Shown here in pieces: positions 35,107 through 42,929 of a stretch of DNA of 64,000 nucleotides. Source of the stretch: Geminicoccaceae bacterium (lineage in GTDB: Bacteria; Pseudomonadota; Alphaproteobacteria; Geminicoccales; Geminicoccaceae); contig JACKIN010000014.1 of NCBI GenBank assembly GCA_020638495.1, forward strand, positions 1 to 64,000, written 5' to 3'. Made by a program: the position numbers and the translations under genes. The number at the start of each line of letters is the position of its first letter. The stretch's first letter is position 1. The notes beneath the pieces are model-generated. The model was given only the letters and a program-made list of their open reading frames with translations. It searched no databases and was not told the origin of the DNA.

Positions 35107-36285
35107 ATGGACGCCGAGCTCGCAGCAGCACGGGCGCTGCCCCGGGATCCCGACCGGGCCACGCTGGTCGGCCGCGCCTGGCTGCCGGGCGAGCCCGGCG
35201 GGCCGAGTGTCGTCACGGTGCGGGGCGGCGAGGTCCACGACCTGACGCGGCTGGCCCCGACCATGGCGGATCTGATCAATGCTCCCGATCCCGTGGCCCT
35301 GGCACGGGACGAACGCGCCGTTCGCGTCGGCCCGCTGACGGCATTGCTCGAGGCCAGCCACGCCGACCGCGTTTCGGAGCGGGCGGCGCATCTCCTCGCA
35401 CCGACCGACCTCTCCGCGCACAAGGCGGCCGGGGTCACCTTCGTCAAGAGCATGCTCGAGCGCGTGGTGGAGGAGGCGACGCGCGGCGATCCCGACGCCG
35501 CGGCCGCGGCGCGCGCCCGGATCGAGGGCCTGATCGGCGGCAACCTCACGGCCATCGTGCCAGGCTCCGAGGCGGCGGCGAAGCTGAAGGCGCACCTCAT
35601 CGAGGCCGGCGCCTGGTCGCCCTATCTCGAGGTCGGGATCGGCGTGGACGCGGAGATCTTCACCAAGGCGCAACCGATGAGCGCCGTCGGCACCGGGGCC
35701 GAGATCGGCATCCACCCGCGCTCCCAATGGAACAATCCCGAGCCCGAGGTGGTGCTGGTGATCGCCAACGATGGGCGCATCGTCGGCGCGACGCTCGGCA
35801 ACGATGTCAACCTGCGCGATTTCGAGGGGCGCAGCGCCCTCCTGCTCGGCAAGGCCAAGGACAACAACGCCGCCTGCGCCATCGGCCCGCTCATCCGTCT
35901 CGTCGACGACCGCTTCACGGTCGACACGATCCGCGGCCTCGTCGTCGCGCTCGAGGTCAGGGGCACCGACGGCTTCGTCCTCCAGGGCTCGAGCTCGATG
36001 CGCGAGATCAGCCGCGACATCGAGAACCTCGTCGGGCACCTGATGGGCGGCACCCATCAATACCCCGACGGGGCGGTGCTCTTCTGCGGCACGATGTTCG
36101 CGCCGGTCGAGGACCGCGACGTGCCGGGGCACGGCTTCACCCACAAGCTCGGCGACGTCGTCTGCATCGCGACCCCGGAGCTCGGCTGCCTGGTCAACCG
36201 GATCAACCACGCCGACAAGGCGCCACCCTGGACCTTTGGTGCCCGCCAGCTCCTGCACAACCTGCACGCGCGCGGCCTGCTCTGA
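35107..36285 (+). CDS. Fumarylacetoacetate hydrolase family protein
   Basis: 392-residue protein of the longer FAH type. The fold's metal-binding segments are recognisable: VGIGVDAEIFTKAQPMSAVGTGAEIGIHPRS is followed by NNPEPEVVLVI with an acidic ligand, then TLGNDVNLRDFEG and AKDNNAACAIGP. Family members hydrolyse or decarboxylate beta-diketo acids or dehydrate sugar acids. It is co-transcribed with the acyl-CoA ligase, suggesting a shared degradation route whose substrate is unknown. Confidence 0.85.
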   Translation: MDAELAAARALPRDPDRATLVGRAWLPGEPGGPSVVTVRGGEVHDLTRLAPTMADLINAPDPVALARDERAVRVGPLTALLEASHADRVSERAAHLLAPTDLSAHKAAGVTFVKSMLERVVEEATRGDPDAAAAARARIEGLIGGNLTAIVPGSEAAAKLKAHLIEAGAWSPYLEVGIGVDAEIFTKAQPMSAVGTGAEIGIHPRSQWNNPEPEVVLVIANDGRIVGATLGNDVNLRDFEGRSALLLGKAKDNNAACAIGPLIRLVDDRFTVDTIRGLVVALEVRGTDGFVLQGSSSMREISRDIENLVGHLMGGTHQYPDGAVLFCGTMFAPVEDRDVPGHGFTHKLGDVVCIATPELGCLVNRINHADKAPPWTFGARQLLHNLHARGLL

Positions 36286-36301
36286 GCACAGCAGCAACGA
36301 A

Positions 36302-36331
36302 AAGGCCGGCGCCCCGTCGGGCACCGGCCTT
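36302..36331. terminator. Bidirectional terminator hairpin
   Basis: AAGGCCGGCGCCC (36302-36314) and GGGCACCGGCCTT (36319-36331) form a 13-base stem with one mismatch and a CGTC loop. On the minus strand the stem runs into TTTTCG, so it fits termination of the ydcH-like gene at 36398; on the plus strand it follows the FAH gene by 16 bases with a weaker T/C tail. Confidence 0.75.
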
Positions 36332-36397
36332 CCCCTTCCTTCGGCGCACGCCCCCGCCCGGCTCGTCCGCCGACAGCGGGGGCCGAGTCGCGTAGCG

Positions 36398-36604
36398 TCA
36401 GTTCATCGCCATTCCGGGTGGCGCGGATTGGTCCTCGCCGTCATGCTGCAGCCTCTCGATCGCTTCCTTCAAGCGCAGCTTCTCCCGCTTGAGCTTCACC
36501 AGCACCGTGCTGTCGGGGAGCGGCCGGTGCTGCTCCTCGTCGATCTGCTCCTCCAGACGGGCGTGCTTGGCGCGAAGGCTGTCGACGTGCTCATGCAGTG
36601 ACAT
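36398..36604 (-). CDS. YdcH/DUF465 family small protein
   Basis: 68-residue protein made of a helical hairpin: LRAKHARLEEQIDEEQHRP then LVKLKREKLRLKEAIERL, the DUF465 (YdcH/SlyX-like) pattern of two basic-acidic helices. Cytoplasmic, function unknown. A second member lies at 38391 on the other strand, so glk and its partner are bracketed by two copies. Upstream is a gap unusually rich in A/T and palindromes. Confidence 0.85.
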   Translation of the reverse strand: MSLHEHVDSLRAKHARLEEQIDEEQHRPLPDSTVLVKLKREKLRLKEAIERLQHDGEDQSAPPGMAMN

Positions 36605-36735
36605 GGTCGGGAAAACCCCCCTCTTCTGGCCTGTGGGAGCACCACTCTAGAGAAACCTCTCGGTGGCCAGCAAGAGAAATCCGTTGCGTCGTTCCGCCAG
36701 ACGTGTATGTTGCGCGGTTTTCCATCGCTGGCGGT

Positions 36736-36764
36736 TGAATTCAATTGTTGGTTGATCGATCAAG
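36736..36764. repeat. Paired palindromes with TTGA/TCAA arms
   Basis: TTGAATTCAA (36736-36745) and TTGATCGATCAA (36753-36764) are perfect palindromes with centres 18 bases apart, in an A/T-rich patch at the 3' end of the TIGR02444-like gene. Both have TTGA...TCAA ends. They could be operators for the ydcH-like gene, although they lie ~140 bases from its start. The two-base spacer rules out a standard FNR site. Confidence 0.4.
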
Positions 36765-37323
36765 CTTTTGAATCTCTAGGACAAATCGGGTTGAAAGGGG
36801 CGGCGCGGCGCTTCGGCCGGAGCGAGGCGACCCCCGCTGCGAACGTCTCGAGCACTGGCTCGGGCAGCGCTCGGCCGGGATAGAGCGCCTCGAGGTTCGC
36901 CCTGAACAGGTCGGGGCCGCTCGCTTCGGGCGCGGGATGGCGGCTCTCGACCAGGGCGGCGAGGCGAAGCTGCTCCAGCCGCTCGAGATCCAGCTCGAGC
37001 GCGCGCAGCCGGCGCTCGGGGGCTGCGGCGAGGTCGCCCAGCGCCGTCATCTCCGGCCAGCCCCGCAGGCCGCGCCGGGCCGCGCGACAAGGCTGCATGA
37101 CCGTCGCCTGATAGCCCTCGCCGAGCGACCGCAGTCGAGCCGCGAGATCAGGCGCGAGCTTGGTGCCCCGGGAAGCGGTCCAGGCGGCGAGCAGAACGAG
37201 GTTGACGTCCAGACCGAAATCGTCCTGCAGCATCAGGCAGATGGCCTCGATGCCCGGTCGCGCGTAGAGCGCCAGGGAGAAATCCCAGAATGCGCAGTCG
37301 GGCCAGGCAGTGGCACCGGTCAC
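36760..37323 (-). CDS. TIGR02444 family protein
   Basis: 187-residue protein of the TIGR02444 (DUF2390) family: WPDCAFWDFSLALYARPGI at the start, then CLMLQDDFGLDVNLVLLAAW, followed by a long helical C-terminus with PCRAARRGLRG. Function unknown. The start is a GTG at 37323 that overlaps the glk stop codon (GTGA), a coupling arrangement, and there is no better upstream start. The last codons overlap the second palindrome. Confidence 0.8.
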   Translation of the reverse strand: MTGATAWPDCAFWDFSLALYARPGIEAICLMLQDDFGLDVNLVLLAAWTASRGTKLAPDLAARLRSLGEGYQATVMQPCRAARRGLRGWPEMTALGDLAAAPERRLRALELDLERLEQLRLAALVESRHPAPEASGPDLFRANLEALYPGRALPEPVLETFAAGVASLRPKRRAAPFNPICPRDSKA

Positions 37324-38270
37324 GGGGTGAGCCGATGCACGGCAGCACCGAGCAGGCCGATCCGCTCGGTGGTGACGAGGCGCACCGGCACATGGGCGAG
37401 AAAGGCGCCGAGCCTGCCCTTCGCCTCGAACGCGCGGCGAAAGCCCGCTCGATCGAAGAGCGGGCCGAGCTTCGGGCAGAGACCGCCCGAGACATAGACG
37501 CCGCCCTTGGCGCAGAAGGTCAGCGCCAGATCGCCGGCGGCGGCACCCAGCATGGCGCTGAAGCGCTGGAGGGCCGCGACTGAGACGGGGCAACTGCCGT
37601 CGCGTGCGGCCCGGGTCACAGCTTCGGGGCTCGTCGCCGCGAGCTCGCTCGAGGTGAGCGCCGCGAGCGACTCGGCCAGAGCCAGAAGACCCGGCCCCGA
37701 AAGCAGCCGCTCGTTGGAGACGTGCCCGTGCCGGGCCCGCAGATGGCGAAGCAGCTCGATCTCCTGGTCGTCCTGCGGCGCAAACGAGACGTGCCCTGCC
37801 TCGCTCGCCACGACGATCGGGCCATCCGGCCCCGGCACCAGCGCCGCGGCACCGAGCCCGGTGCCCGGGCCGATCACGGCAATGGGCCAGTCGGGATCCG
37901 CCTCGCCACCACCGATCGCAACGCTGTCGGCGGGACCCAGATACGGGATTGCCGCGGCCTGGGCGGCGAAATCGTTGATCACGACCAGCCTGGCGATGCC
38001 GAGCTCGGCCTGGAGCTGGTCGCGGGTGAAGGTCCACGGGCTGTTGGTGAAGCGGATCGTCTCGGCGTCGACCGGCGTGGCCACCGCGATGACCGCCTCG
38101 TCGATCGACCCTGGCGGCTCGAACAGGGCCGCCAGATAAGCCTTGGCGGCTTCACCGGGCCCGGCATGCGCCGCCACGGCCAGGCGTCGCTCGCGGCTCG
38201 GCATGCCCACTGCGTCGGTCAGCGCGAACCGGGCATTGGTGCCGCCGATATCCGCAATCAGCCTCGTCAT
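37320..38270 (-). CDS. glk: Glucokinase
   Basis: 316-residue ROK-unrelated Glk-type glucokinase. The ATP site is LIADIGGTNARFAL at the N-terminus. Substrate-site segments are FTNSPWTF and VVINDFAAQAAAIPYL with the catalytic Asp, followed by AVIGPGTGLGAA and EAGHVSFAP with the Glu/His pair typical of the family. It phosphorylates glucose to glucose-6-phosphate. First gene of a two-gene minus operon with the TIGR02444 gene. Confidence 0.95.
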   Translation of the reverse strand: MTRLIADIGGTNARFALTDAVGMPSRERRLAVAAHAGPGEAAKAYLAALFEPPGSIDEAVIAVATPVDAETIRFTNSPWTFTRDQLQAELGIARLVVINDFAAQAAAIPYLGPADSVAIGGGEADPDWPIAVIGPGTGLGAAALVPGPDGPIVVASEAGHVSFAPQDDQEIELLRHLRARHGHVSNERLLSGPGLLALAESLAALTSSELAATSPEAVTRAARDGSCPVSVAALQRFSAMLGAAAGDLALTFCAKGGVYVSGGLCPKLGPLFDRAGFRRAFEAKGRLGAFLAHVPVRLVTTERIGLLGAAVHRLTP

Positions 38271-38390
38271 CCTGGCATCCTTTCGCCCTAACCTGCCGAG
38301 GCGGACAGCCCCGCGTCAAGCGGCGCCACGCAACGAAGCGGCTGTCTCCGGCTCCCGCATATGCTATGAGAATGGCGCCGCGATCTGACG

Positions 38391-38612
38391 GTGTGGATGG
38401 CGATGCGCAAACCCGGGGATCACAACGAGATCGATACGAGGCTCGCCAGCCTGCGCGCGGCGCATCGCGCGCTCGACTGCCGCATCGGCCAGCTCACCGA
38501 CGAGAGCTTCGTCGATCAGGTGGCGTTGCAGCGGCTGAAGAAGCAGAAGCTGATCCTCAAGGACCGCATCTCGCAGCTCGAGAGCGACCGCTACCCCGAC
38601 ATCATCGCCTGA
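38391..38612 (+). CDS. YdcH/DUF465 family small protein (second copy)
   Basis: Up to 73 residues with the same helical hairpin as the copy at 36398 (LASLRAAHRALDCRIGQL then LQRLKKQKLILKDRISQLE). Three starts are possible: GTG 38391, ATG 38397 and ATG 38403; none has a clear ribosome site, and 38403 gives the length closest to relatives. It ends 11 bases inside the purK 3' end, convergently. Confidence 0.8.
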   Translation: MWMAMRKPGDHNEIDTRLASLRAAHRALDCRIGQLTDESFVDQVALQRLKKQKLILKDRISQLESDRYPDIIA

Positions 38613-39666
38613 AGCGCGTGACATGGCCCATCTTGCGGCCCGGACGTGCCTCGCGCTTGCCGTAGAGGTGGAGGCAGGCACCCGGCTCCGCCAGGATCGC
38701 CGGCCAGGCGTCGATCGCATCGCCCAGGAGGTTCTGCATCACGCAAGGCGCCAGCGGCGTGGTGTCGCCGAGCGGCAGGTCGAGGATCGCCCGCACCTGC
38801 TGCTCGAACTGGCTGACCGTGCAGCCGTCGATGGTCCAGTGCCCCGAATTGTGCGGGCGCGGGGCGAGCTCGTTGACGAGGAGGCGACCCCCGGGCTCGA
38901 GGAACATCTCGACGGCGAGCAGGCCCTCGAGGCGAAGGGCGGCGGCGATCCGCTCGGCGATGTCGATCGCCGAGCGGGCGACGGATCCCGGCAGCTCGGC
39001 CGGGGCGATGGTCTCGACGAGGATCTGCGCCTGGTGGCGGTTCTCGACCGGCGGGAAGCAGCGCATCTCGCCGTTCGGGCGACGGGCGACGATCACCGAG
39101 AGCTCGCGCTCGAACGGCACGAAGGCCTCGAGGATCAGGGCTTCGCCACCCAGCCGGGTAAAGGCGTCCGCCGAGCGGCTCTCGGGCCCGAGCACCTCCT
39201 GCCCCTTGCCGTCATAGCCGAAGCGCCGGGTCTTGAGCACCGCCCGGGGACCGAGCTGGTCGAGGCCGGCCATGAGCGCATCGACATCGTCGACCCGGGC
39301 GAACGGCGCCACGGGCACGTCCAGGCCGGCGACGAAGGACTTCTCCAGGAGGCGGTCCTGGGTGATGCGCAGCACCTCGGCTCCCGGCCGCATCGGCTTC
39401 TGCGCGGCGATGGCGGCGAGGGCCGAGACCGGCACGTTCTCCCATTCGAGGGTGACGACATCGACCACGGCGAGGAATTCGGCGAGCGCCCCGGAGTCGT
39501 CGTAACCGGCCTGCCAGTGGCGCCATGCGACGTCGGCGGCCGGTGCCTCGGCCTCCGGCGCGAGCACCGCCGCGCGGCAGCCGAGGCGGGCGGCGGCGAG
39601 CGCCGTCATCCGCCCGAGCTGACCGCCGCCGAGCACACCGATCGTGGCACCCGGGGCGAGGCTCAT
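38602..39666 (-). CDS. purK: N5-carboxyaminoimidazole ribonucleotide synthase PurK
   Basis: 354-residue ATP-grasp enzyme that carboxylates AIR with bicarbonate and ATP in purine synthesis. The N-terminal loop is GVLGGGQLGRMTALAAARLG, with ATP-grasp segments KTRRFGYDGKGQ, ILEAFVPFERELSVIVAR and LVNELAPRPHNSGHWT at the active site. Its start overlaps the purE stop by 4 bases. Confidence 0.96.
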   Translation of the reverse strand: MSLAPGATIGVLGGGQLGRMTALAAARLGCRAAVLAPEAEAPAADVAWRHWQAGYDDSGALAEFLAVVDVVTLEWENVPVSALAAIAAQKPMRPGAEVLRITQDRLLEKSFVAGLDVPVAPFARVDDVDALMAGLDQLGPRAVLKTRRFGYDGKGQEVLGPESRSADAFTRLGGEALILEAFVPFERELSVIVARRPNGEMRCFPPVENRHQAQILVETIAPAELPGSVARSAIDIAERIAAALRLEGLLAVEMFLEPGGRLLVNELAPRPHNSGHWTIDGCTVSQFEQQVRAILDLPLGDTTPLAPCVMQNLLGDAIDAWPAILAEPGACLHLYGKREARPGRKMGHVTRFRR

Positions 39667-40187
39667 GCCGGGCCTGCGGGCTGGACATCCGCCGGGTCGC
39701 CGTCGCTCGGGCGCTCGGCGACCGCCGCCGTCTGCGCGTCCCGGTAGGCCCTGAGCCGCTGCGCCAGCCCGGAATCGGTGGTCGCGAGCATGGCCGCCGC
39801 GAGCAGCCCCGCATTGGTCGCCCCGGCGGCACCGATGGCGAGCGTGCCGACCGGCACGCCGGCCGGCATCTGGACGATCGAGAGCAGGCTGTCGAGGCCG
39901 CTGAGCGCCCGGCTCTCGACGGGCACGCCGAGCACCGGCAAGTCGGTCATCGCCGCCACCATGCCCGGCAGATGGGCCGCCCCGCCGGCCCCGGCGATCA
40001 CCACCCTGAAGCCCTCCCCCGCGGCGCCGCCGGCGAACGCGACGAGGCGCTCGGGCGTGCGATGCGCCGAGACGATGCGTGTGTCGCAGGCGATGTCGAG
40101 CTCGCGCAGGACGGCCACGGCGTGCCGCATGGTCGGCCAGTCGGACTGGCTGCCCATGATGACCGCGACCGGCACGGCACCGCTCAT
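39663..40187 (-). CDS. purE: N5-carboxyaminoimidazole ribonucleotide mutase PurE
   Basis: 174-residue class I PurE. It shows the phosphate-loop motif GSQSDW, the SAHRTPERL motif with the catalytic His, and AGAGGAAHLPGMVAAMT. It moves the carboxylate from N5-CAIR to CAIR, following PurK. The C-terminal ~20 residues beyond the core are Pro/Asp-rich. It lies 15 bases downstream of csrA, so csrA, purE and purK may share a transcript. Confidence 0.95.
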   Translation of the reverse strand: MSGAVPVAVIMGSQSDWPTMRHAVAVLRELDIACDTRIVSAHRTPERLVAFAGGAAGEGFRVVIAGAGGAAHLPGMVAAMTDLPVLGVPVESRALSGLDSLLSIVQMPAGVPVGTLAIGAAGATNAGLLAAAMLATTDSGLAQRLRAYRDAQTAAVAERPSDGDPADVQPAGPA

Positions 40188-40202
40188 CGGGCCCGCCCTC
40201 GC

Positions 40203-40454
40203 TCAGTCGCCATCGGGGTCGGCATCCGCCACCGTGCCGGGCTGCCTGTCGCCGCCGCGCAAGGCGCCGACCGCGGCGGCGGCGGCCTCGTTCTCGCGCT
40301 TGATCTGCAGGTAGATCTCCTCGCGCAGGACCGTGGCGCTCGGCGGGAAGGTGAAGCCGAGCTTGACCGTCTTGCCCTTCAGCTCGACGACCCGGACCTC
40401 GATCGCGTTGTTGATGATCACCGCCTCGCCGATCCGCCGCGTCAGATAGAGCAT
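40203..40454 (-). CDS. csrA: Carbon storage regulator CsrA
   Basis: 83-residue RNA-binding regulator. The RNA-contacting residues of CsrA are conserved: Leu4-Thr5-Arg6 in MLYLTRRIGE and Arg44 in VLREEIY. A ~25-residue Ala/Asp-rich tail extends past the usual ~60-residue core. CsrA binds GGA-containing leaders and often controls motility. It is divergent from flgB with a 114-base gap, consistent with a link to the flagellar genes. Confidence 0.93.
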   Translation of the reverse strand: MLYLTRRIGEAVIINNAIEVRVVELKGKTVKLGFTFPPSATVLREEIYLQIKRENEAAAAAVGALRGGDRQPGTVADADPDGD

Positions 40455-40568
40455 GCCGGCCTCCTGCCTGCGTTCCCGGCCGGGGTGGCGGTCGGGATTT
40501 AAGGGTCTGTTAACCGTAAGCCCCTATCGTCGCAAGCGTTCGACCCCTGCAACCGAGCGGAGAACGCC

Positions 40569-40985
40569 ATGGCCGCCCCCCTGCCCGCCCTGTTTCAGCT
40601 GCTGTCCGCCCGGGCCGGCTTTCTCCAGGCGCGCCACGCGGTCCTCGCCCAGAACGTCGCCAATGCCGACACGCCACGCTACCAGCCGCAGGATCTGGTC
40701 GAGCCCGCCTTCGAAGCGCTGCTGCGGGGCGGCCCGGGCTCGACGCCATCGGTCGCCGTGGCGCGGACGCGATCGGCCCACCTGGCTGGCGCCTCCCCCG
40801 GGGCGGCCAGCCCGCGCCAGAGGCCCATCGAAGCCTTCGAGACCGCCCCGGCCGGCAACGCGGTCATCATCGAGGAGCAGATCCGCCTGATGGGCCAGGC
40901 GGATCGCGGCTACCAGCTCGCGACGAATCTCTACGGCAAGTATGTCGGCATGATGCGCACCGCCCTGGGCGCCGGCGGCGCCTGA
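40569..40985 (+). CDS. flgB: Flagellar basal-body rod protein FlgB
   Basis: 138-residue proximal rod protein. The rod N-terminal motif is ARHAVLAQNVANADTPRYQPQDL (family 'lxxNiANadTpgyk'), and the C-terminus has the helical IEEQIRLMGQADRGYQLATNLY segment. First gene of the plus-strand run flgB-flgC-fliE-fliQ-fliR-flhB, which encodes the rod and export gate. Confidence 0.93.
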   Translation: MAAPLPALFQLLSARAGFLQARHAVLAQNVANADTPRYQPQDLVEPAFEALLRGGPGSTPSVAVARTRSAHLAGASPGAASPRQRPIEAFETAPAGNAVIIEEQIRLMGQADRGYQLATNLYGKYVGMMRTALGAGGA

Positions 40986-41026
40986 CGCGGTATCGGGCCC
41001 GCGACAAGAGCCCCCGAGGAGCAGCC

Positions 41027-41434
41027 ATGGATCTCGAGACCTCGATGCGGATCGCCGCCGCCGGGATGCAGGCGCAGTCTGCCCGGTTGCGGGTCACTGC
41101 CGAAAATCTCGCCAATGCGCAATCCACGGCGGAGAGCCCGGGCGGCGACCCCTACCAGCGCAAGACCATCAGCTTCGCCAACGCGCTCGATCGGGCGACC
41201 GGTGCCCGGCTGGTCGAGGTGCGTCGCTACGGCACCGACCCGGCAGCCTTCGAGCGCCGCTTCGAGCCCTCGCATCCGGCCGCCGACGCCTCGGGATACG
41301 TGCTCTACCCGAACGTCAACCCGCTGATCGAGCTCATGGACATGCGCGAGGCCCAGCGGTCCTTCGAGGCCAATCTCACGGCGTTGCAGCAGGCGCGCGG
41401 CATGCTGCAACGCACGCTCGACCTCCTGCGTTGA
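41027..41434 (+). CDS. flgC: Flagellar basal-body rod protein FlgC
   Basis: 135-residue rod protein. It has the rod N-terminal motif SARLRVTAENLANAQST, the FlgC-typical YQRKTISF and VLYPNVNPLIELMDMREAQRSFEAN stretches, and a C-terminal helix. It stacks with FlgB, FlgF and FliE in the periplasmic rod. AGGAG lies before the ATG. Confidence 0.95.
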   Translation: MDLETSMRIAAAGMQAQSARLRVTAENLANAQSTAESPGGDPYQRKTISFANALDRATGARLVEVRRYGTDPAAFERRFEPSHPAADASGYVLYPNVNPLIELMDMREAQRSFEANLTALQQARGMLQRTLDLLR

Positions 41435-41492
41435 GCCGGATCGCGCCGCGCCACACCGCATCGGCACCTGACCCGCAACCGGAGACGGCACA

Positions 41493-41804
41493 ATGAGCAT
41501 CGGCGCCGCCAACCAGGCCCTCGCCGCCTATCGCGCCGCGGCCAGCGAGATCGCCGGCGGCAAGCAAGCGACCACGGCCGCAGGCATCGGATCCTTCGAC
41601 GGCCTGCTCCAGGCCGAGCTGCGGAGCACGCTCGCCACGCTCGAGGCGAGCGAGCAGGCGAGCATCGGCGCGGTCTCCGGCCGGGTCGGCATCCAGCAGG
41701 TGGTGGAGGCGATCACCGCCGCCGAGCTCAGCCTGCAGAAGGTGACGGCCGTCCGCGACCGGGTGATCTCGGCGTACCAGGAAATCATCCGGATGCCGAT
41801 CTGA
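41493..41804 (+). CDS. fliE: Flagellar hook-basal body protein FliE
   Basis: 103-residue protein joining the MS ring to the rod. The C-terminal half has the FliE signature QVVEAITAAELSLQKVTAVRDRVISAYQEI with the conserved terminal Met-Pro-Ile (RMPI). The start at 41493 has a GGAGA site upstream. Confidence 0.92.
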   Translation: MSIGAANQALAAYRAAASEIAGGKQATTAAGIGSFDGLLQAELRSTLATLEASEQASIGAVSGRVGIQQVVEAITAAELSLQKVTAVRDRVISAYQEIIRMPI

Positions 41805-41839
41805 GCGCGAATGGCGATGCGGATGACGGGAACGGCCCG

Positions 41840-42115
41840 ATGCTGACCGACCTCATGGTGCAGGACGTCGCCCGTCAGGCGATCTGGGTGATGCTGAAGG
41901 TCGGCGCTCCCATGATGCTCGTCGCGCTCGTCGTCGGGCTCTGCGTTTCGCTGCTCCAGGCCCTGACCCAGATCCAGGAGATGACGCTCACCTTCGTGCC
42001 CAAGATCCTCGCCATGTTCATGACCCTGATGGTCGCGACACCCTTCATGCTGGCGACCCTGGTGGAGTTCACCCAGACGCTGTTCCTGCGAATCGCCGGC
42101 GTCGATGCCGGCTGA
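41840..42115 (+). CDS. fliQ: Flagellar export gate protein FliQ
   Basis: 91-residue membrane protein of the type III export gate with two membrane helices (residues ~15-38 and ~52-75), containing the family motif QALTQIQEMTLTFVPKI. It packs with FliP and FliR; fliP is not in this window. Confidence 0.95.
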   Translation: MLTDLMVQDVARQAIWVMLKVGAPMMLVALVVGLCVSLLQALTQIQEMTLTFVPKILAMFMTLMVATPFMLATLVEFTQTLFLRIAGVDAG

Positions 42116-42160
42116 GCAGCAGGCAGCCGGCGGGCGGCAGGCCGGGCGGCGGCACGTCCC

Positions 42161-42925
42161 ATGAACCCGCTCGACCTGCTCCTCGCCCGCGAGATCACGG
42201 TCATCGGCCTCGTCTTCTGCCGGGTCGGTGCCGCCCTCATGGTCCTGCCGGCCTTCGGCGAGCCCTATGTCGTCTCGCGCGTCCGGCTGGGCATCGCGCT
42301 TGCCATCGCCCTGCTTGTCGGGCTGCCGATGAGCGGCCGGCTGGTCCTGCCGACGGATGTGGCGGGTCTGACGCTGCTGGTGATCGCCGAGGTGCTCACC
42401 GGCCTCCTGATCGGCGCCATCATCCGGCTCGTCATGTTCGCCATCCATTTCGGCGGCTCCCTCGTCGCCATGCAGTCGGGCCTCGCCACGGCCGCGTTCT
42501 TCGACCCGCAGGAGGCGACCCAGGGAACCGTGACCGGCAATTTCCTGGCCATCCTGGCCCTCGTCGTCATCGTCGTCAGCGACGCGCACCTGCTCGTCCT
42601 GCAGGCGCTGACCACGAGCTTCAGCGTGCTCGAGACGACCGGCAGCCTCGATCTCGCCGGCCTCGTCGAGGTGCTCGTCCGGCTCGGCGGCGAGGCGATC
42701 GAGACCGGCCTTCGGATGGCGGCACCCGTCGTGCTCTTCAGCCTGCTGCTCTATCTCCTGCTCGGCGTGCTCAATCGCCTGATGCCGTCCTTCCAGGTGC
42801 TGTTCGTCGCCATGCCGCTGCAGATCGTCCTGGCCTTCGGGCTCTTCATGCTGTCGCTCGGCACCGTGGTCGGGCTGGCGACGACCCTGCTGCGCACGAC
42901 GATGACCTGGCTCGAGCCGGTCTAG
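42161..42925 (+). CDS. fliR: Flagellar export gate protein FliR
   Basis: 254-residue export-gate protein with about six membrane segments. Landmarks are FCRVGAALMVLPAFGEPYVVSRVRLG and GGSLVAMQSGLATAAFFDPQ. It forms the gate with FliP and FliQ. It ends 4 bases before flhB. Confidence 0.95.
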   Translation: MNPLDLLLAREITVIGLVFCRVGAALMVLPAFGEPYVVSRVRLGIALAIALLVGLPMSGRLVLPTDVAGLTLLVIAEVLTGLLIGAIIRLVMFAIHFGGSLVAMQSGLATAAFFDPQEATQGTVTGNFLAILALVVIVVSDAHLLVLQALTTSFSVLETTGSLDLAGLVEVLVRLGGEAIETGLRMAAPVVLFSLLLYLLLGVLNRLMPSFQVLFVAMPLQIVLAFGLFMLSLGTVVGLATTLLRTTMTWLEPV

Positions 42926-42929
42926 GAGC

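Noticed and set aside
36753..36764. FNR-type site TTGAT...ATCAA
   Set aside because: The spacer is two bases instead of the four required for FNR/CRP family sites.
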